A stretch of 64,000 nt of DNA, taken from assembly GCA_007988745.1 (NCBI GenBank), contig BJUT01000008.1, positions 47,400 through 111,399 of the forward strand, in the 5' to 3' direction. A model generated the notes under the pieces. The model did no database searches and was not told the origin of the DNA. It saw only the letters and a list, made by a program, of their open reading frames with translations. The translations under genes and the position numbers were made by a program. Of the stretch, positions 24,423 to 33,745 are shown piece after piece (position 1 is the stretch's first letter; each line of letters starts with the position of its first letter). This DNA is from Pseudoalteromonas atlantica (GTDB lineage: Bacteria; Pseudomonadota; Gammaproteobacteria; Enterobacterales; Alteromonadaceae).

Positions 24423-25979
24423 TTAAGGTAACGCCGGATAAACGTAACTCGCATCTAACCCTAACGGAATACCGAGTGCCCAATACCCTAGCAAGAAAAT
24501 ACTCCAGCCAATCATAAACGCGATTGAGTAAGGGATCATAAGCGCGATGAGCGTGCCTATACCGGTATCTTTTACGTACTTTTGGCAGTACACCACAACC
24601 AATGGGAAATACGGCATAAGTGGGGTAATAATGTTTGAGCTAGAGTCTCCGATTCTGTAAGCCGCTTGGGTTAAATCGGGTGATATACCTAGTTGCATTA
24701 ACATTGGTACAAAAATAGGCCCCAGTAATGCCCATTTTGCAGAGCTTGAGCCTACGAACAAGTTTACAAAGCCGGTTAAAAATATAATACCTACAACCGT
24801 TACGGCGCTGGGCAACTCCATTGCTTTTAAAAGCTGCGCCCCTTCAATGGCCATTAATGCCCCTAAGTTAGACTTAGAAAACGCAGCAATAAACAACGCA
24901 CAAAAGAACGCCATTACAATGTAATAAGCCATGCCACTCATCGCGGTACTCATCGCATCTATCATATTTTTTGAGTTTTTAAAGGTACCAACGGTAAAAC
25001 CATACACGGCACCGGGTATCCAAAATAATAAAAAGATTAAAGGCACGATAGATTGCATCAGGGGCGATCTAAAATTAGTTAGTGAGCCATCGGCACTGCG
25101 CATTGCTGAATCGGCAGGAGCGGATACAAACGCAAGTAAAGCAAGTCCTGCAATCATTACGCTACTGGCTATAAAAAAAGCACGTTTTTCATCACTTTTA
25201 GCTTCATCAAACGCGGGTAAGTTTTGGGTGTCTTCATTAAGTGCTGTGTTTTTTAACCGAGGCTCTATTATTTTATCAGTGATATACCAGCCTAATAACA
25301 CAATAAATAAACTCGAGGCAGAAGTGAACGCCCAGTTATTAAGCGGGTTAATCGACATATCGGGGTTAATAATTTGCGCTGCACTTTGGGTAAAGCTTTG
25401 CAGTAATGGGTCTATTCCTGATGGAATAAAGTTAGCGCCAAATCCACCACTCACACCAGCAAATGCGGCTGCAATACCCGCTAATGGGTGTCGCCCTGCG
25501 GCAAAGAAAATAACACCCGCTAATGGGATCACTAATACGTAGCCAGCATCGGTTGCTGTATGGCTTACAATAGCTACCAAAATGACTGAAGGGGTTAGCA
25601 GTTGCCTTGGGGTAACTTTAAGCATTAGCTTAAGGCCTGTATTGATATAACCTGAGTGCTCAGCCACTCCCACGCCTAACATGGCAACCAGTACCACCCC
25701 TAGCGGTGCAAAGCCTGTAAAGGTTTTTACCATAGAAGATAAAAATGAGGCGAGTGAGTCGCCCTCTAATAGGTTATTTACAACAATGGCTTGGCCTGTC
25801 CGTGGGTCTAACGCGTCAAAGCTAATCCCCGACAGTAACCACGAGCACAACCAAATAAGTAACATAGCGAATAAGAAAATAATCGCCGGATCGGGAAGTT
25901 TATTACCAACTCGCTCCACAAAGTTTAAAAAACGCGCGATTAACCCTGTAGGTACCGCAGCTTGATTATTATTGTTCAT
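24423..25979 (-). CDS. AbgT-family transporter
   Basis: The 518-residue protein has about a dozen hydrophobic segments and the features of the AbgT family: LNFVERVGNKLPDPAIIF near the N-terminus, SHTATDAGYVLVIPLAGV, and GSSSAKWALLGPIFVPML in the repeat region. Family members import p-aminobenzoyl-glutamate or export sulfonamide-like antimetabolites using an ion gradient; which applies here is not clear, since no AbgA/AbgB hydrolase is adjacent. The gene is monocistronic, with terminators on both sides. Confidence 0.93.
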   Translation of the reverse strand: MNNNNQAAVPTGLIARFLNFVERVGNKLPDPAIIFLFAMLLIWLCSWLLSGISFDALDPRTGQAIVVNNLLEGDSLASFLSSMVKTFTGFAPLGVVLVAMLGVGVAEHSGYINTGLKLMLKVTPRQLLTPSVILVAIVSHTATDAGYVLVIPLAGVIFFAAGRHPLAGIAAAFAGVSGGFGANFIPSGIDPLLQSFTQSAAQIINPDMSINPLNNWAFTSASSLFIVLLGWYITDKIIEPRLKNTALNEDTQNLPAFDEAKSDEKRAFFIASSVMIAGLALLAFVSAPADSAMRSADGSLTNFRSPLMQSIVPLIFLLFWIPGAVYGFTVGTFKNSKNMIDAMSTAMSGMAYYIVMAFFCALFIAAFSKSNLGALMAIEGAQLLKAMELPSAVTVVGIIFLTGFVNLFVGSSSAKWALLGPIFVPMLMQLGISPDLTQAAYRIGDSSSNIITPLMPYFPLVVVYCQKYVKDTGIGTLIALMIPYSIAFMIGWSIFLLGYWALGIPLGLDASYVYPALP

Positions 25980-26074
25980 TTAAAGCTCCCAAAATAGGTT
26001 TAAGTAACAATATACCATTAATGTGTAACAGTAAATTAACTAATAAATCTATTATGGGCACAAATAGAGCATAA

Positions 26075-26108
26075 AAAAACGCGGCTTCATTATCGTCGCC
26101 GCGTTTTT
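26075..26108 (-). terminator. Terminator after yfcL
   Basis: AAAAACGCGGC pairs with GCCGCGTTTTT and is flanked by T-runs on both strands. It ends the epmC, NAD-kinase-like, yfcL transcript. Confidence 0.9.
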
Positions 26109-26130
26109 ATAATTGTGAACTAAACATCGG

Positions 26131-26406
26131 TTAAGCGAGGGCTTTCACTTCTTCCCAAAGCCTAACAACCAAGGTTTTATCTTCTTCGTTTAGCTCGCCA
26201 TTGCGGTATGCTTTAACTAAGCTCTGCTCTACGGTTTCGTTGAGCTCATCAATAGAAATTGTCAGCTCTTCTACTTCTGCATAACCTACTGCAAGGTCGT
26301 AATGTCCGCGCAAGTAACCACCAGCGAACAGCTCATCATCTGTTGCTTTAATTACTAAATCATCAAAGTATTGCTGCGCAGCATCAATATAATTCACTAA
26401 ACTCAT
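26131..26406 (-). CDS. yfcL: YfcL family protein
   Basis: A 91-residue protein starting MSLVNYIDAAQQYFDDL at the ATG at 26406. AGGAG lies about 9 nt upstream and overlaps the previous gene's stop; the longer reading has no ribosome site. The core SDDELFAGGYLRGH-type motif, here TDDELFAGGYLRGHYDLA, and the C-terminal VVRLWEEV match E. coli YfcL, a small acidic protein of unknown function encoded near epmC. It is the last gene of a three-gene minus-strand operon. Confidence 0.9.
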   Translation of the reverse strand: MSLVNYIDAAQQYFDDLVIKATDDELFAGGYLRGHYDLAVGYAEVEELTISIDELNETVEQSLVKAYRNGELNEEDKTLVVRLWEEVKALA

Positions 26407-26410
26407 TGGG

Positions 26411-27541
26411 TTACTTCTCCTGGTTTTCATAACCGACAGCATACATAATATGGTCGTTATAGCCGGTGGTTACTTTAATGTAACCTGTTAATTCATCATC
26501 TAAAGCGCTGTCGCCGGTGTCACAAATAAGTGGACGCCCGTTCAACGCGTGTAATTTGGTTTTAGTTGCCACCACAATAATGTTTTCTTTGCCAATAGTG
26601 CGAATAAGCTCAGGGCTTAGCTGCTGATTCCCTCGGCCAAAAATATGGCCTTGCCCGCCTATTAATGTAATAACTAATTGAGTAGCTTGCCCGTGCGTGT
26701 ACTCAAGTAGCTGTTTAGCAGTTAAGTCTTGCGCAACTAGGGTTTGATCTTTAATTAAATCTACGCCTAATAAAGTATTATCCAGCCCCATTTCTTGCAT
26801 TATTGCTTCAACAGTTGAGCCACTACCCATAATGTAATAGGTGTCTTCATCCATTTCGCTCACCACATGCGCGGCAATGTCGGCAAGTACTAATTCATCT
26901 GTTTCTTTACCACCATTTTTAACCGCTTGTACATAACGTACTTCGCTTGGTATTTGCATTTCACCGTAGCACTTAGCTTTTACGGTGCCTTGCCTAAACG
27001 CCTCTTCGTCAATATCCATTACATCGGCATCTGCAAGTGTAACTAGCTCGCCTTTTACTAGCATTTCTACTACGCGCCCTGCTGCTTTAGGTGTAATTGC
27101 ATATACGCCAGAGTGAATTTTACAGCCAGCAGGTATACCCAGCACTGGCACGGTATCTTCTATGGCATGACAAATATTGCGCGCAGTACCATCGCCACCA
27201 GCAAACAGGACTAAATCTACGCCTAAATTTTTAAGTAGTTTAGCGCTAGCCTCTGTATCATCGGCGCTTGTTACGGTATTGGCGGTATAAATTACTTCAA
27301 CATTAAAGCCTAGTGCGCGTGCTGCTTTTTCGCCCATATCGCCATTTACAGTATAAATTGTTAACTGCTCTTTATAGGGTACAAGTACTTCTAGGGCAGC
27401 CTGTGTGCGGCTGTTAGCTTTGGCTTGCGCACCCAGCTCAATTGCCTTTGCAGCAGTGTTTTCGCCATCACTGCCTTTTAAAGCAACGCTGCCACCAAGT
27501 CCTGCAACAGGGTTAATAATTAAGCCTAACTTAAACTGCAT
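26411..27541 (-). CDS. ATP-NAD kinase family protein
   Basis: The 376-residue protein starts with a Rossmann-like IINPVAGLGG. It carries the diagnostic GGDGT motif of NAD/diacylglycerol-type kinases at about 115-119, then GIPAGCKIHSGVYAI. It is longer than housekeeping NAD kinase (about 295 residues) and belongs to the AcoX/ATP-NAD-kinase-like branch, whose substrate is not established. The last bases of epmC overlap its start and yfcL follows, so the three are one operon. Whether it phosphorylates NAD cannot be decided from sequence. Confidence 0.85.
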   Translation of the reverse strand: MQFKLGLIINPVAGLGGSVALKGSDGENTAAKAIELGAQAKANSRTQAALEVLVPYKEQLTIYTVNGDMGEKAARALGFNVEVIYTANTVTSADDTEASAKLLKNLGVDLVLFAGGDGTARNICHAIEDTVPVLGIPAGCKIHSGVYAITPKAAGRVVEMLVKGELVTLADADVMDIDEEAFRQGTVKAKCYGEMQIPSEVRYVQAVKNGGKETDELVLADIAAHVVSEMDEDTYYIMGSGSTVEAIMQEMGLDNTLLGVDLIKDQTLVAQDLTAKQLLEYTHGQATQLVITLIGGQGHIFGRGNQQLSPELIRTIGKENIIVVATKTKLHALNGRPLICDTGDSALDDELTGYIKVTTGYNDHIMYAVGYENQEK

Positions 27542-28085
27542 TTTGTAACTCCTGAGGGTGGTGCCAATTAAATTGTTGAGCGGTTAACGGCCACGGTGTT
27601 TTATAAAAATCACTTAACGCTTTTAATAATGCATGGGTACGTGCGTTAACTCCCTGCTCTAATAACATTAATACTTGCTGGTGTACTCGCGCCTGAAAGT
27701 CAAACCGACAAGTTTGCTCACCGTTCAAGTTATCTACCGACACATTAAAATCAAAGCCAGCAGCGGTGCTGAGCAGCCACTCTATGGCTTGTGGTTTTAT
27801 TTCTACGTTTTCAAATTCAGCCTGCTGGTGTTTATCTCGCCCATCTGGGCAGTACCAATACCCATAATCTTCAAGCTCTCTGCGTTTATTGCCAGCCACT
27901 AACCAATGCGCTATTTCATGTAGGGCACTGGCGTAAAAGCCGTGTGCAAATACAATTTGATTAAAACCATGGGTATTATTGGCAGGTAGATAAACAGGCT
28001 CATCATCGCCTTTTACTAAGCGAGTGTTATGGCTTTGATAAAAAACACTATCGAAAATAGATATAAGATCGGCTATATGATGCAT
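27531..28085 (-). CDS. epmC: Elongation factor P hydroxylase EpmC
   Basis: EpmC (YfcM) hydroxylates the beta-lysylated lysine of elongation factor P. The 184-residue protein shares the family signatures TRLVKGDDEPVYLPA, FAHGFYASALHEIAHW (metal-binding His56/Glu57/His60) and RRELEDYGYWYCPDGRD. Its length matches E. coli (about 182). No EF-P or EpmA/EpmB gene is in the window, but the EF-P paralogue EfpL is encoded at 41.7 kb. An 11-bp inverted repeat lies just before the start codon, and no clear ribosome site is visible. Confidence 0.95.
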   Translation of the reverse strand: MHHIADLISIFDSVFYQSHNTRLVKGDDEPVYLPANNTHGFNQIVFAHGFYASALHEIAHWLVAGNKRRELEDYGYWYCPDGRDKHQQAEFENVEIKPQAIEWLLSTAAGFDFNVSVDNLNGEQTCRFDFQARVHQQVLMLLEQGVNARTHALLKALSDFYKTPWPLTAQQFNWHHPQELQNAV

Positions 28086-28096
28086 AAAAACTGATT

Positions 28097-28147
28097 AATT
28101 CGTCTCGGTTACAGCGCAAAATTAGCGCACTAAAAACGAGACGAATT
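28097..28147 (-). repeat. Inverted repeat in the epmC leader
   Basis: AATTCGTCTCG and CGAGACGAATT are perfect 11-bp arms, 29 nt apart, with a small inner GCGC/GCGC hairpin. The inner edge of the repeat lies 11 nt before the epmC ATG. It could be an operator, a translational hairpin or a boundary element. Confidence 0.6.
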
Positions 28148-28186
28148 GTACGGGCTTTTACCTTTAAAGTAAAAGTGATGAGCGAG

Positions 28187-28834
28187 TTATACCTCTACTC
28201 CCGCCTCATCGCACTGCACTATATCGGTTTCTGTAAGTGCTTGGGTTATCCACTTTTGCAAAACAGGGCAACGCATCACAAAATCACAATACTGCTGCGC
28301 CGCTGGGGATAAGGTAATCTGATACGTTTTTAAACGAAGTACAATGGGGGCGTACATCGCATCGGCAATACTAAAGTCGCCAAAAAACCATTCATTAGGA
28401 AACATATCTTGCTGCTGGGAAAATATCTCATCAATACGTTGAATATCTTTTAGTGCAGCACTTGATAGCGTTACTTTACGTGTGGCTCTTATATTCATCG
28501 GCATTTCGTTTCTCAGTGCCATAAAGCCGGCATGCATTTCAGCGCTTAATGCGCGCGCTGTAGCTCGCTGAGTAATATATTTAGGCCACCCTGCTCCCGA
28601 TAAATAGGCATCGTTAATATATTCACAAATTGCGAGCGAGTCCCACACTTGCAAATCACCATCAATTAACGCCGGCACTTTTTGAACGTGGAAGTGTTGT
28701 TTTAGTTCGTCGTAAAAGTCACTGGTGTCGAGCACAAGCTGGGTTTCGTCAAACGGGACATCAAATTTACTCATTAAATACCATGCGCGTAATGACCAGC
28801 TAGAATAGTTTTTATTACCGATAAATAATTGCAT
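28187..28834 (-). CDS. Glutathione S-transferase family protein
   Basis: The 215-residue protein has the two-domain GST layout. The thioredoxin-like N-terminal domain contains GNKNYSSWSLRAWY, in which Ser residues are positioned to activate glutathione, as well as QKVPALID with cis-Pro and DSLAICEYI for glutathione binding. The C-terminal all-helical domain has the FFGDFSIADAMYAPIV N-capping motif. It probably conjugates or reduces small electrophiles. It lies upstream of the epmC operon on the same strand, but a 101-bp spacer with an inverted repeat separates them. Confidence 0.92.
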   Translation of the reverse strand: MQLFIGNKNYSSWSLRAWYLMSKFDVPFDETQLVLDTSDFYDELKQHFHVQKVPALIDGDLQVWDSLAICEYINDAYLSGAGWPKYITQRATARALSAEMHAGFMALRNEMPMNIRATRKVTLSSAALKDIQRIDEIFSQQQDMFPNEWFFGDFSIADAMYAPIVLRLKTYQITLSPAAQQYCDFVMRCPVLQKWITQALTETDIVQCDEAGVEV

Positions 28835-28952
28835 TTTGTATATACCAAAGTGAATAGGCTTCCCTACCTTACTAGGTGATTAAACAACCAACAACACTTT
28901 GTTTTTTATTCTTAATGCTAAATTTAAAGCCTCTAAAAAAACAGTATTACTA

Positions 28953-29333
28953 TCAATTATCTAACTGCGCATTTAAATGTTTTTTTAATAAACGGGTATT
29001 GCGGGTGTTGGCTTTAAAAAAAGCATCAAATATATCGCCAAAAAATGGAACTAAGCCGCCTACAAAATCAATCAGCATATTAATAATCATTTTACTCTTT
29101 ATACGTTTACTCACGCCTAAGCGCTGCGCTTCTATTAGCACATAGCTTGATAAAATAAGTCCTGCAGCATCCCCTATTACGGGTATTAAGCCAATCACCG
29201 CCTCTAGCCCTATGTTAAATTTAGTAAAAGGGATGGCAATGCTGCTATCGGTATAATGACTAAACTTTTCCAAACGTTTTAATGTTGATTCATATTCAGC
29301 ATGCGAGAGGTTAGTTTGAATATTTTTACTCAT
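28953..29333 (-). CDS. DUF4112 domain protein
   Basis: The 126-residue protein has the DUF4112 pattern: a helical head, FTKFNIGLEAVIGLIPVIGDAAGL, and the second glycine/proline-rich element DFVGGLVPFFGDIFDAFFKAN. The hydrophobic stretches suggest association with the inner membrane. The family's function is unknown. It is alone on the minus strand, at the left edge of an AT-rich accessory segment. Confidence 0.88.
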   Translation of the reverse strand: MSKNIQTNLSHAEYESTLKRLEKFSHYTDSSIAIPFTKFNIGLEAVIGLIPVIGDAAGLILSSYVLIEAQRLGVSKRIKSKMIINMLIDFVGGLVPFFGDIFDAFFKANTRNTRLLKKHLNAQLDN

Positions 29334-29666
29334 AATAGCTACTTTTTATGTGAGGTTGTCATATATAAACACTAAGGATATTAATACTTAATGAATTATT
29401 AAAAACTAATGGAATACTTTCAACGATGAATTTAATATAAAAAATATTAGTACGCCTACAGAATAAATACGGAAACATCTGCCCAAAATATAAAGTACCC
29501 TCGGGAGTTAATAATCTATAAAGACTACTTATATAAAAGAAAAGTGCTAGAGGAAGAATTGCGTACTTTTATTAGCAATTAAGGCACCTTATAAAAACAG
29601 GTACAGTTCACTTTACATACATTTTTTTCTTAGTTAAAATCTAAGAAAATTATGCAAGGATTGCCT
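29334..29666. other. AT-rich spacer before the DUF6795-lipase pair
   Basis: About 330 bp, divergent between the DUF4112 gene and the next plus-strand gene. I see no gene, RNA or strong hairpin here. Promoters for both neighbours must lie in it; I could not pick out one with confidence. Confidence 0.5.
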
Positions 29667-30311
29667 ATGAATAAATCTATTTATTTACCTCGATTAGCCA
29701 TCCTATTGATTCTTTTTTGTGCTATTGTTTTTCCGGCCCTTAGTCAAGGAGAAGATATGTTTAGCTGGTTCAGAAAAAAGAAAGAAGTATTTTTAAGCCC
29801 TGAAGTCAACGGCGTCGTCACTGAAAATGGCATACCAATTGCTGATTTAGAAATAATACGTTCATTAACATATATTGATGGCGTTGAACGACTTGATTCT
29901 GTAATGACAGGAGATGACGGACGATTTCATTTATCAAAGAAAACTATACTTTCTTCTATCCCGAATAAATTAATTTCCGAAGACCGTGTCCATCAGAAGA
30001 TTTTTATTCGTAAAGATAACAACTTAGTTATTGGTTTGTGGGGGGCCACACAACCAGGCATTTCAGAGTTACCTGAATTCACCAAAAAGCTTGATTTTTT
30101 AAAGTGTGAAATAACTAATCAATTGGTCAGATTTGAATTTAAAAATAACACCAATAAATACCTCAATAGAACTGCAACAAGCATTTGCAGATGGGATGAA
30201 GATTACAATCCTACATGGGTTATGGAAAACGGTGAAGAAAAGTACGAAATCCATAATGGCGATTTAAATGATTTAACAGAACGTTTTACAGGGAAGAAGG
30301 TTGAACTATGA
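29667..30311 (+). CDS. Secreted/periplasmic DUF6795-like protein, possible lipase immunity partner
   Basis: The ATG at 29667 is chosen because AAGGA lies 7 nt upstream; an ATG five codons earlier overlaps that site. The 214-residue product begins with a signal peptide (positive head, then LAILLILFCAIVFPALS). A beta-rich segment resembling DUF6795 or a carboxypeptidase-regulatory fold follows (VNGVVTENGIPIADLEI ... GDDGRFHL), then a C-terminal part with a Cys pair. Its last codons overlap the lipase start (ATGA), so the two are translationally coupled. A periplasmic protein paired with a leaderless lipase recalls the immunity proteins of type VI lipase effectors, but no T6SS gene is in the window. 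Confidence 0.75.
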   Translation: MNKSIYLPRLAILLILFCAIVFPALSQGEDMFSWFRKKKEVFLSPEVNGVVTENGIPIADLEIIRSLTYIDGVERLDSVMTGDDGRFHLSKKTILSSIPNKLISEDRVHQKIFIRKDNNLVIGLWGATQPGISELPEFTKKLDFLKCEITNQLVRFEFKNNTNKYLNRTATSICRWDEDYNPTWVMENGEEKYEIHNGDLNDLTERFTGKKVEL

Positions 30312-31453
30312 ATAAAACAATATCACCAAGCACAGCTGCTTCTGTCGCGAATAGAGTTTATGATATAAGAAAAAGTTATGACTTCAGCGGAGAGTTTCAT
30401 AATGACTTTGTGAGAAACTTTAAAGTGACTAACAATCAAATTCAGGGGGTTAGTGGTGGGCTAATAAATCAGCTTTTGAACCGTACGACAGGCTTCGCTT
30501 TAACTGCTGAAGGTGTTTCATCACAATTCAAAAACCACCATATTATTGGCATTCGTGGAACCGTTTTCTCATCTTGTGCAGATTGGCTAACTAACTTAAA
30601 TGTTGCAACTACCCTTGGTCCTAAAAATTTGGAAGTACATTCAGGCTTCGAGAAAGCCTTCACTAGTATGGAACCCATGTTTAATTCTTATATAAAAAAG
30701 CATAAACCAGAATTTTTGCATATTGTAGGGCACAGTTTAGGTGGTGCAATTGCTCAGCTTACTGCTATTTGGGCTAGCAAAAAAGGTATACCTACTAATT
30801 TATATACGTTTGGTGCGCCTAGGGTGGTATTAAGTAATTCAATACATTCAGCAGCAAATAATATCGGTCAATATCGAGTTACTCATGGCGCCGACCCTGT
30901 TCCTTGTGTACCTGCCTGGCCATTCAGCCATACCTCTAATGAATACCAAACTGCTATGAATGAAGGATCTTTTTTTAGTCTTGCCGCACACTCTATGGAA
31001 AAAAGTGAACCTGGTTACGTCAATACCGTCGCTGCATACAGTGATTATGCAAGTATGGAAAATTCTTTGAAGACCCTACATCATAATCATACTGTTCTAA
31101 AGTATTCATCGCGTTATAACGTAACCTTTTCACTTAAATGGCAACGAATAATTACAGACGGCTTAATAACTTTTTTAAAGAAAACAGGACAATACGCTTT
31201 TATTTCCGTCCAAGCGGGTTTAGGCCTCGGCCTAACTTTCTATGATACGCTTGCTCGATGTTTATTTGATTCTGTAGTCAAATTTGTAGAATTAACTGAA
31301 GAGTTAAAAGGCTTAATTGGTCATATGCTTGCATTTGTAGGAAAAAAAACTTACGAGGTTAAAGAACTAAGCAAACAGTTCATCAGGTGGGTGCTCGGTT
31401 TGATGATCAAAAAGCTTTATATGGTAGCAAAACAGGCAATTGATCTTATTTAA
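30308..31453 (+). CDS. Class 3 lipase (alpha/beta hydrolase) without signal peptide
   Basis: The 381-residue protein has a Lipase_3 core: HIIGIRGT for the oxyanion strand, the nucleophile elbow GHSLGG with S143, LYTFGAPRV, the likely catalytic Asp196 (HGADPVPCVP) and His228 (LAAHSM). The C-terminal 110 residues are helical, hydrophobic and Lys-rich, suited to membrane contact. There is no signal peptide, so export would need a specialised system or the enzyme acts inside the cell. It is coupled to the secreted DUF6795-like partner. A phospholipase effector role is my inference; an intracellular lipase is the alternative. Confidence 0.85.
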   Translation: MNKTISPSTAASVANRVYDIRKSYDFSGEFHNDFVRNFKVTNNQIQGVSGGLINQLLNRTTGFALTAEGVSSQFKNHHIIGIRGTVFSSCADWLTNLNVATTLGPKNLEVHSGFEKAFTSMEPMFNSYIKKHKPEFLHIVGHSLGGAIAQLTAIWASKKGIPTNLYTFGAPRVVLSNSIHSAANNIGQYRVTHGADPVPCVPAWPFSHTSNEYQTAMNEGSFFSLAAHSMEKSEPGYVNTVAAYSDYASMENSLKTLHHNHTVLKYSSRYNVTFSLKWQRIITDGLITFLKKTGQYAFISVQAGLGLGLTFYDTLARCLFDSVVKFVELTEELKGLIGHMLAFVGKKTYEVKELSKQFIRWVLGLMIKKLYMVAKQAIDLI

Positions 31454-31461
31454 ATTAAAAT

Positions 31462-31491
31462 GAGCGCGGTTCGTAAAACCTAACCGCGCTC
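31462..31491. terminator. Bidirectional terminator between the lipase gene and aroC
   Basis: GAGCGCGGTT and AACCGCGCTC form a 10-bp stem around a 10-nt loop between convergent genes. The T-run is weak on both sides, slightly better on the minus strand. Confidence 0.7.
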
Positions 31492-31502
31492 CCAGAAATG
31501 AC

Positions 31503-32600
31503 TTAAACAGAGCCGTTAATTGGTCCATGTTCGTGGTTAACATGTGGGTTTTGCCCGCGCTGGCGCAGTAAATGGTCCATTAAGGTAATGGCCATCATTG
31601 CCTCAGCAATAGGGATTGCACGAATACCAACGCACGGATCATGACGCCCTTTGGTTATCATCTCTACTGCTTCGTTTTCAGTATTAATGCTTTTACCTGG
31701 AATAGTGATACTTGATGTAGGCTTAAGCGCAATAGAGGCAATAATATCTTGCCCTGTAGAAATACCAGCAAGTACGCCACCCGCGTGGTTTGAGGTAAAG
31801 CCTTCTGGGGTTAACTCATCACGATGCTCTGAGCCTTTTTGCTCTACCACATCAAAGCCATCGCCAATTTCTACACCTTTAACGGCATTAATGCTCATTA
31901 GTGAATGCGCAATTTCAGCATCTAACCTATCAAATACAGGCTCGCCTAATCCTACCGGTACGTTGCTAGCCACTACTTTTACTTTAGCGCCCACTGAGTC
32001 ACCTTGCTTTTTAAGGTCTCGCATGTACTCATCAAGCGCTTCTAGCTTACTTGCATCAGGGAAAAAGAATAAGTTGTTTTCAACTTCATCCCAGTCGTAA
32101 CTTTCGGCTTTTATTGGCCCAAGTTGGCTTAAACATGCTTTTACTTCAATACCGTGAAACTGCTTTAAGTATTTTTTAGCAATTGCGCCTGCCGCTACAC
32201 GAATTGCGGTTTCACGCGCAGAAGAGCGACCACCGCCGCGATAATCGCGCAGGCCGTATTTGTGCCAGTAAGTGTAATCGCCATGACCTGGGCGAAACAC
32301 ATCTTTAATTTTACCGTAGTCTTTTGAGCGTTGATCGGTATTTTCGATAAGTAAACCAATACTTGTGCCTGTGGTTTTACCTTCAAAAACGCCTGAAAGA
32401 ATTTTTATTTGATCGTCTTCTCGGCGCTGCGTTGTATAGCGGCTTTGCCCAGGTTTACGACGGTCTAAATCAATTTGTAAGTCAGCCTCTGTGATCTCAA
32501 GGCCTGCGGGAGTACCATCTACAACACCGCCTAGGGCAACGCCGTGGCTCTCACCAAAGGTGGACACTTTAAACAACTGCCCTATGCTATTACCTGCCAT
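31503..32600 (-). CDS. aroC: Chorismate synthase
   Basis: AroC makes chorismate from EPSP with reduced FMN, the last shared step to aromatic amino acids, folate and ubiquinone. The 365-residue protein has the three family signatures: [18 protein letters not shown], the [14 protein letters not shown] region with GRSSARETA, and the C-terminal [17 protein letters not shown]. Length is normal. It is 58 bp downstream of prmB on the same strand, an arrangement conserved with E. coli, and is probably cotranscribed. Confidence 0.98.
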   Translation of the reverse strand: MAGNSIGQLFKVSTFGESHGVALGGVVDGTPAGLEITEADLQIDLDRRKPGQSRYTTQRREDDQIKILSGVFEGKTTGTSIGLLIENTDQRSKDYGKIKDVFRPGHGDYTYWHKYGLRDYRGGGRSSARETAIRVAAGAIAKKYLKQFHGIEVKACLSQLGPIKAESYDWDEVENNLFFFPDASKLEALDEYMRDLKKQGDSVGAKVKVVASNVPVGLGEPVFDRLDAEIAHSLMSINAVKGVEIGDGFDVVEQKGSEHRDELTPEGFTSNHAGGVLAGISTGQDIIASIALKPTSSITIPGKSINTENEAVEMITKGRHDPCVGIRAIPIAEAMMAITLMDHLLRQRGQNPHVNHEHGPINGSV

Positions 32601-32658
32601 TAACTTTCCTCATTCCTAATGACTACAAAAGTTGCCGAGCATACGCTCGGCCTAAAAT

Positions 32659-33594
32659 TTATTTTGCAAAATACGTATCAAGCTGCGCTTTGCTTATTAC
32701 AAATACACCTAAGCCGCCTTGCTCAAACTCAACCCACTCAAATGGTGCGCCCGGATATAAAGCATCCATATGTACCATAGAGTTACCAACTTCTACAAAT
32801 AACAAACCGTTATCAGTTAGATGATTGCTAGCATGCTCTAAAATAGTACGTGTAACGTCTAAGCCATCATGCCCAGATGCTAAACCAAGCTCAGGCTCAT
32901 GATGAAATTCTCGTGGTAAATCAGCCATGTCCTCAGCATCAACATACGGAGGGTTGGCTACTATTAGGTCATACTTTTGCCCTGGCACTCCACTAAATAC
33001 ATCTGACTGAATAGGCAGTACGCGGTCACTTAGCATATAGTCGTTTATGTTTATATCTGCTACTTCAAGCGCTTCATACGAAATATCAACCGCATCGACT
33101 TGTGCCGCTTCAAACGCTTGAGCAAGCGCAATAGCAATACAAGCAGAGCCTGTGCATAAATCTAAAATACGGTTAACGCTTTGCGGCTGCTCAAGCCACG
33201 GTGAAAACTTATTAGCAATAAGTTCAGCAAACGGCGAGCGCGGAATAAGCACACGCTCATCAACATAAAATGGCATGCCCGCAAACCAAGCAATGTTTGT
33301 TAAATAAGGAACCGGCGTGCAGTCATTTATACGCTCTGCGATTAACCCTGCTAGGCGGTTTTTTTCTGTGCTTGTTAACCGCGCATGCATTAACTCTTTG
33401 GGGGCATCAATAGGTAAACTTAGTGCAGGCAGTAATAAGCTAACAGCTTCATCCCACGCGTTATCTGTGCCATGTCCAAAAAATATTCCACTACTTGCAA
33501 ATTGGCTTGTAGTCCAGCGTAACCAGTCATGTAACGTTGACAGTTCTGCAACAGCTTCATCAAGTGTTGCTTCTTCTATTTGTAAATCACTCAT
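32659..33594 (-). CDS. prmB: Ribosomal protein L3 N5-glutamine methyltransferase
   Basis: PrmB methylates a glutamine of ribosomal protein L3. The 311-residue protein has an N-terminal helical domain and a SAM-dependent methyltransferase domain with ILDLCTGSACIAIALA (motif I) and the glutamine-binding ANPPYVD motif. RVLIPRSPFAELI precedes motif I, and this RSPFAEL spelling separates PrmB from PrmC. It is divergent from smrB and followed by aroC, as in E. coli. Confidence 0.96.
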   Translation of the reverse strand: MSDLQIEEATLDEAVAELSTLHDWLRWTTSQFASSGIFFGHGTDNAWDEAVSLLLPALSLPIDAPKELMHARLTSTEKNRLAGLIAERINDCTPVPYLTNIAWFAGMPFYVDERVLIPRSPFAELIANKFSPWLEQPQSVNRILDLCTGSACIAIALAQAFEAAQVDAVDISYEALEVADININDYMLSDRVLPIQSDVFSGVPGQKYDLIVANPPYVDAEDMADLPREFHHEPELGLASGHDGLDVTRTILEHASNHLTDNGLLFVEVGNSMVHMDALYPGAPFEWVEFEQGGLGVFVISKAQLDTYFAK

Positions 33595-33745
33595 ATTTTT
33601 TACCTGTTTTAGCTAACTGACTGTTTTGAGTCTTTGCGACGATTGCATTGCCTAACTGTGCTGAGCAAATTACAATTGCCCCTCACCTTTATATTGTACC
33701 GCCTTTTGCGCTGCGTTTTTACGTTTTTTTGTTTAGGTAAAATTT

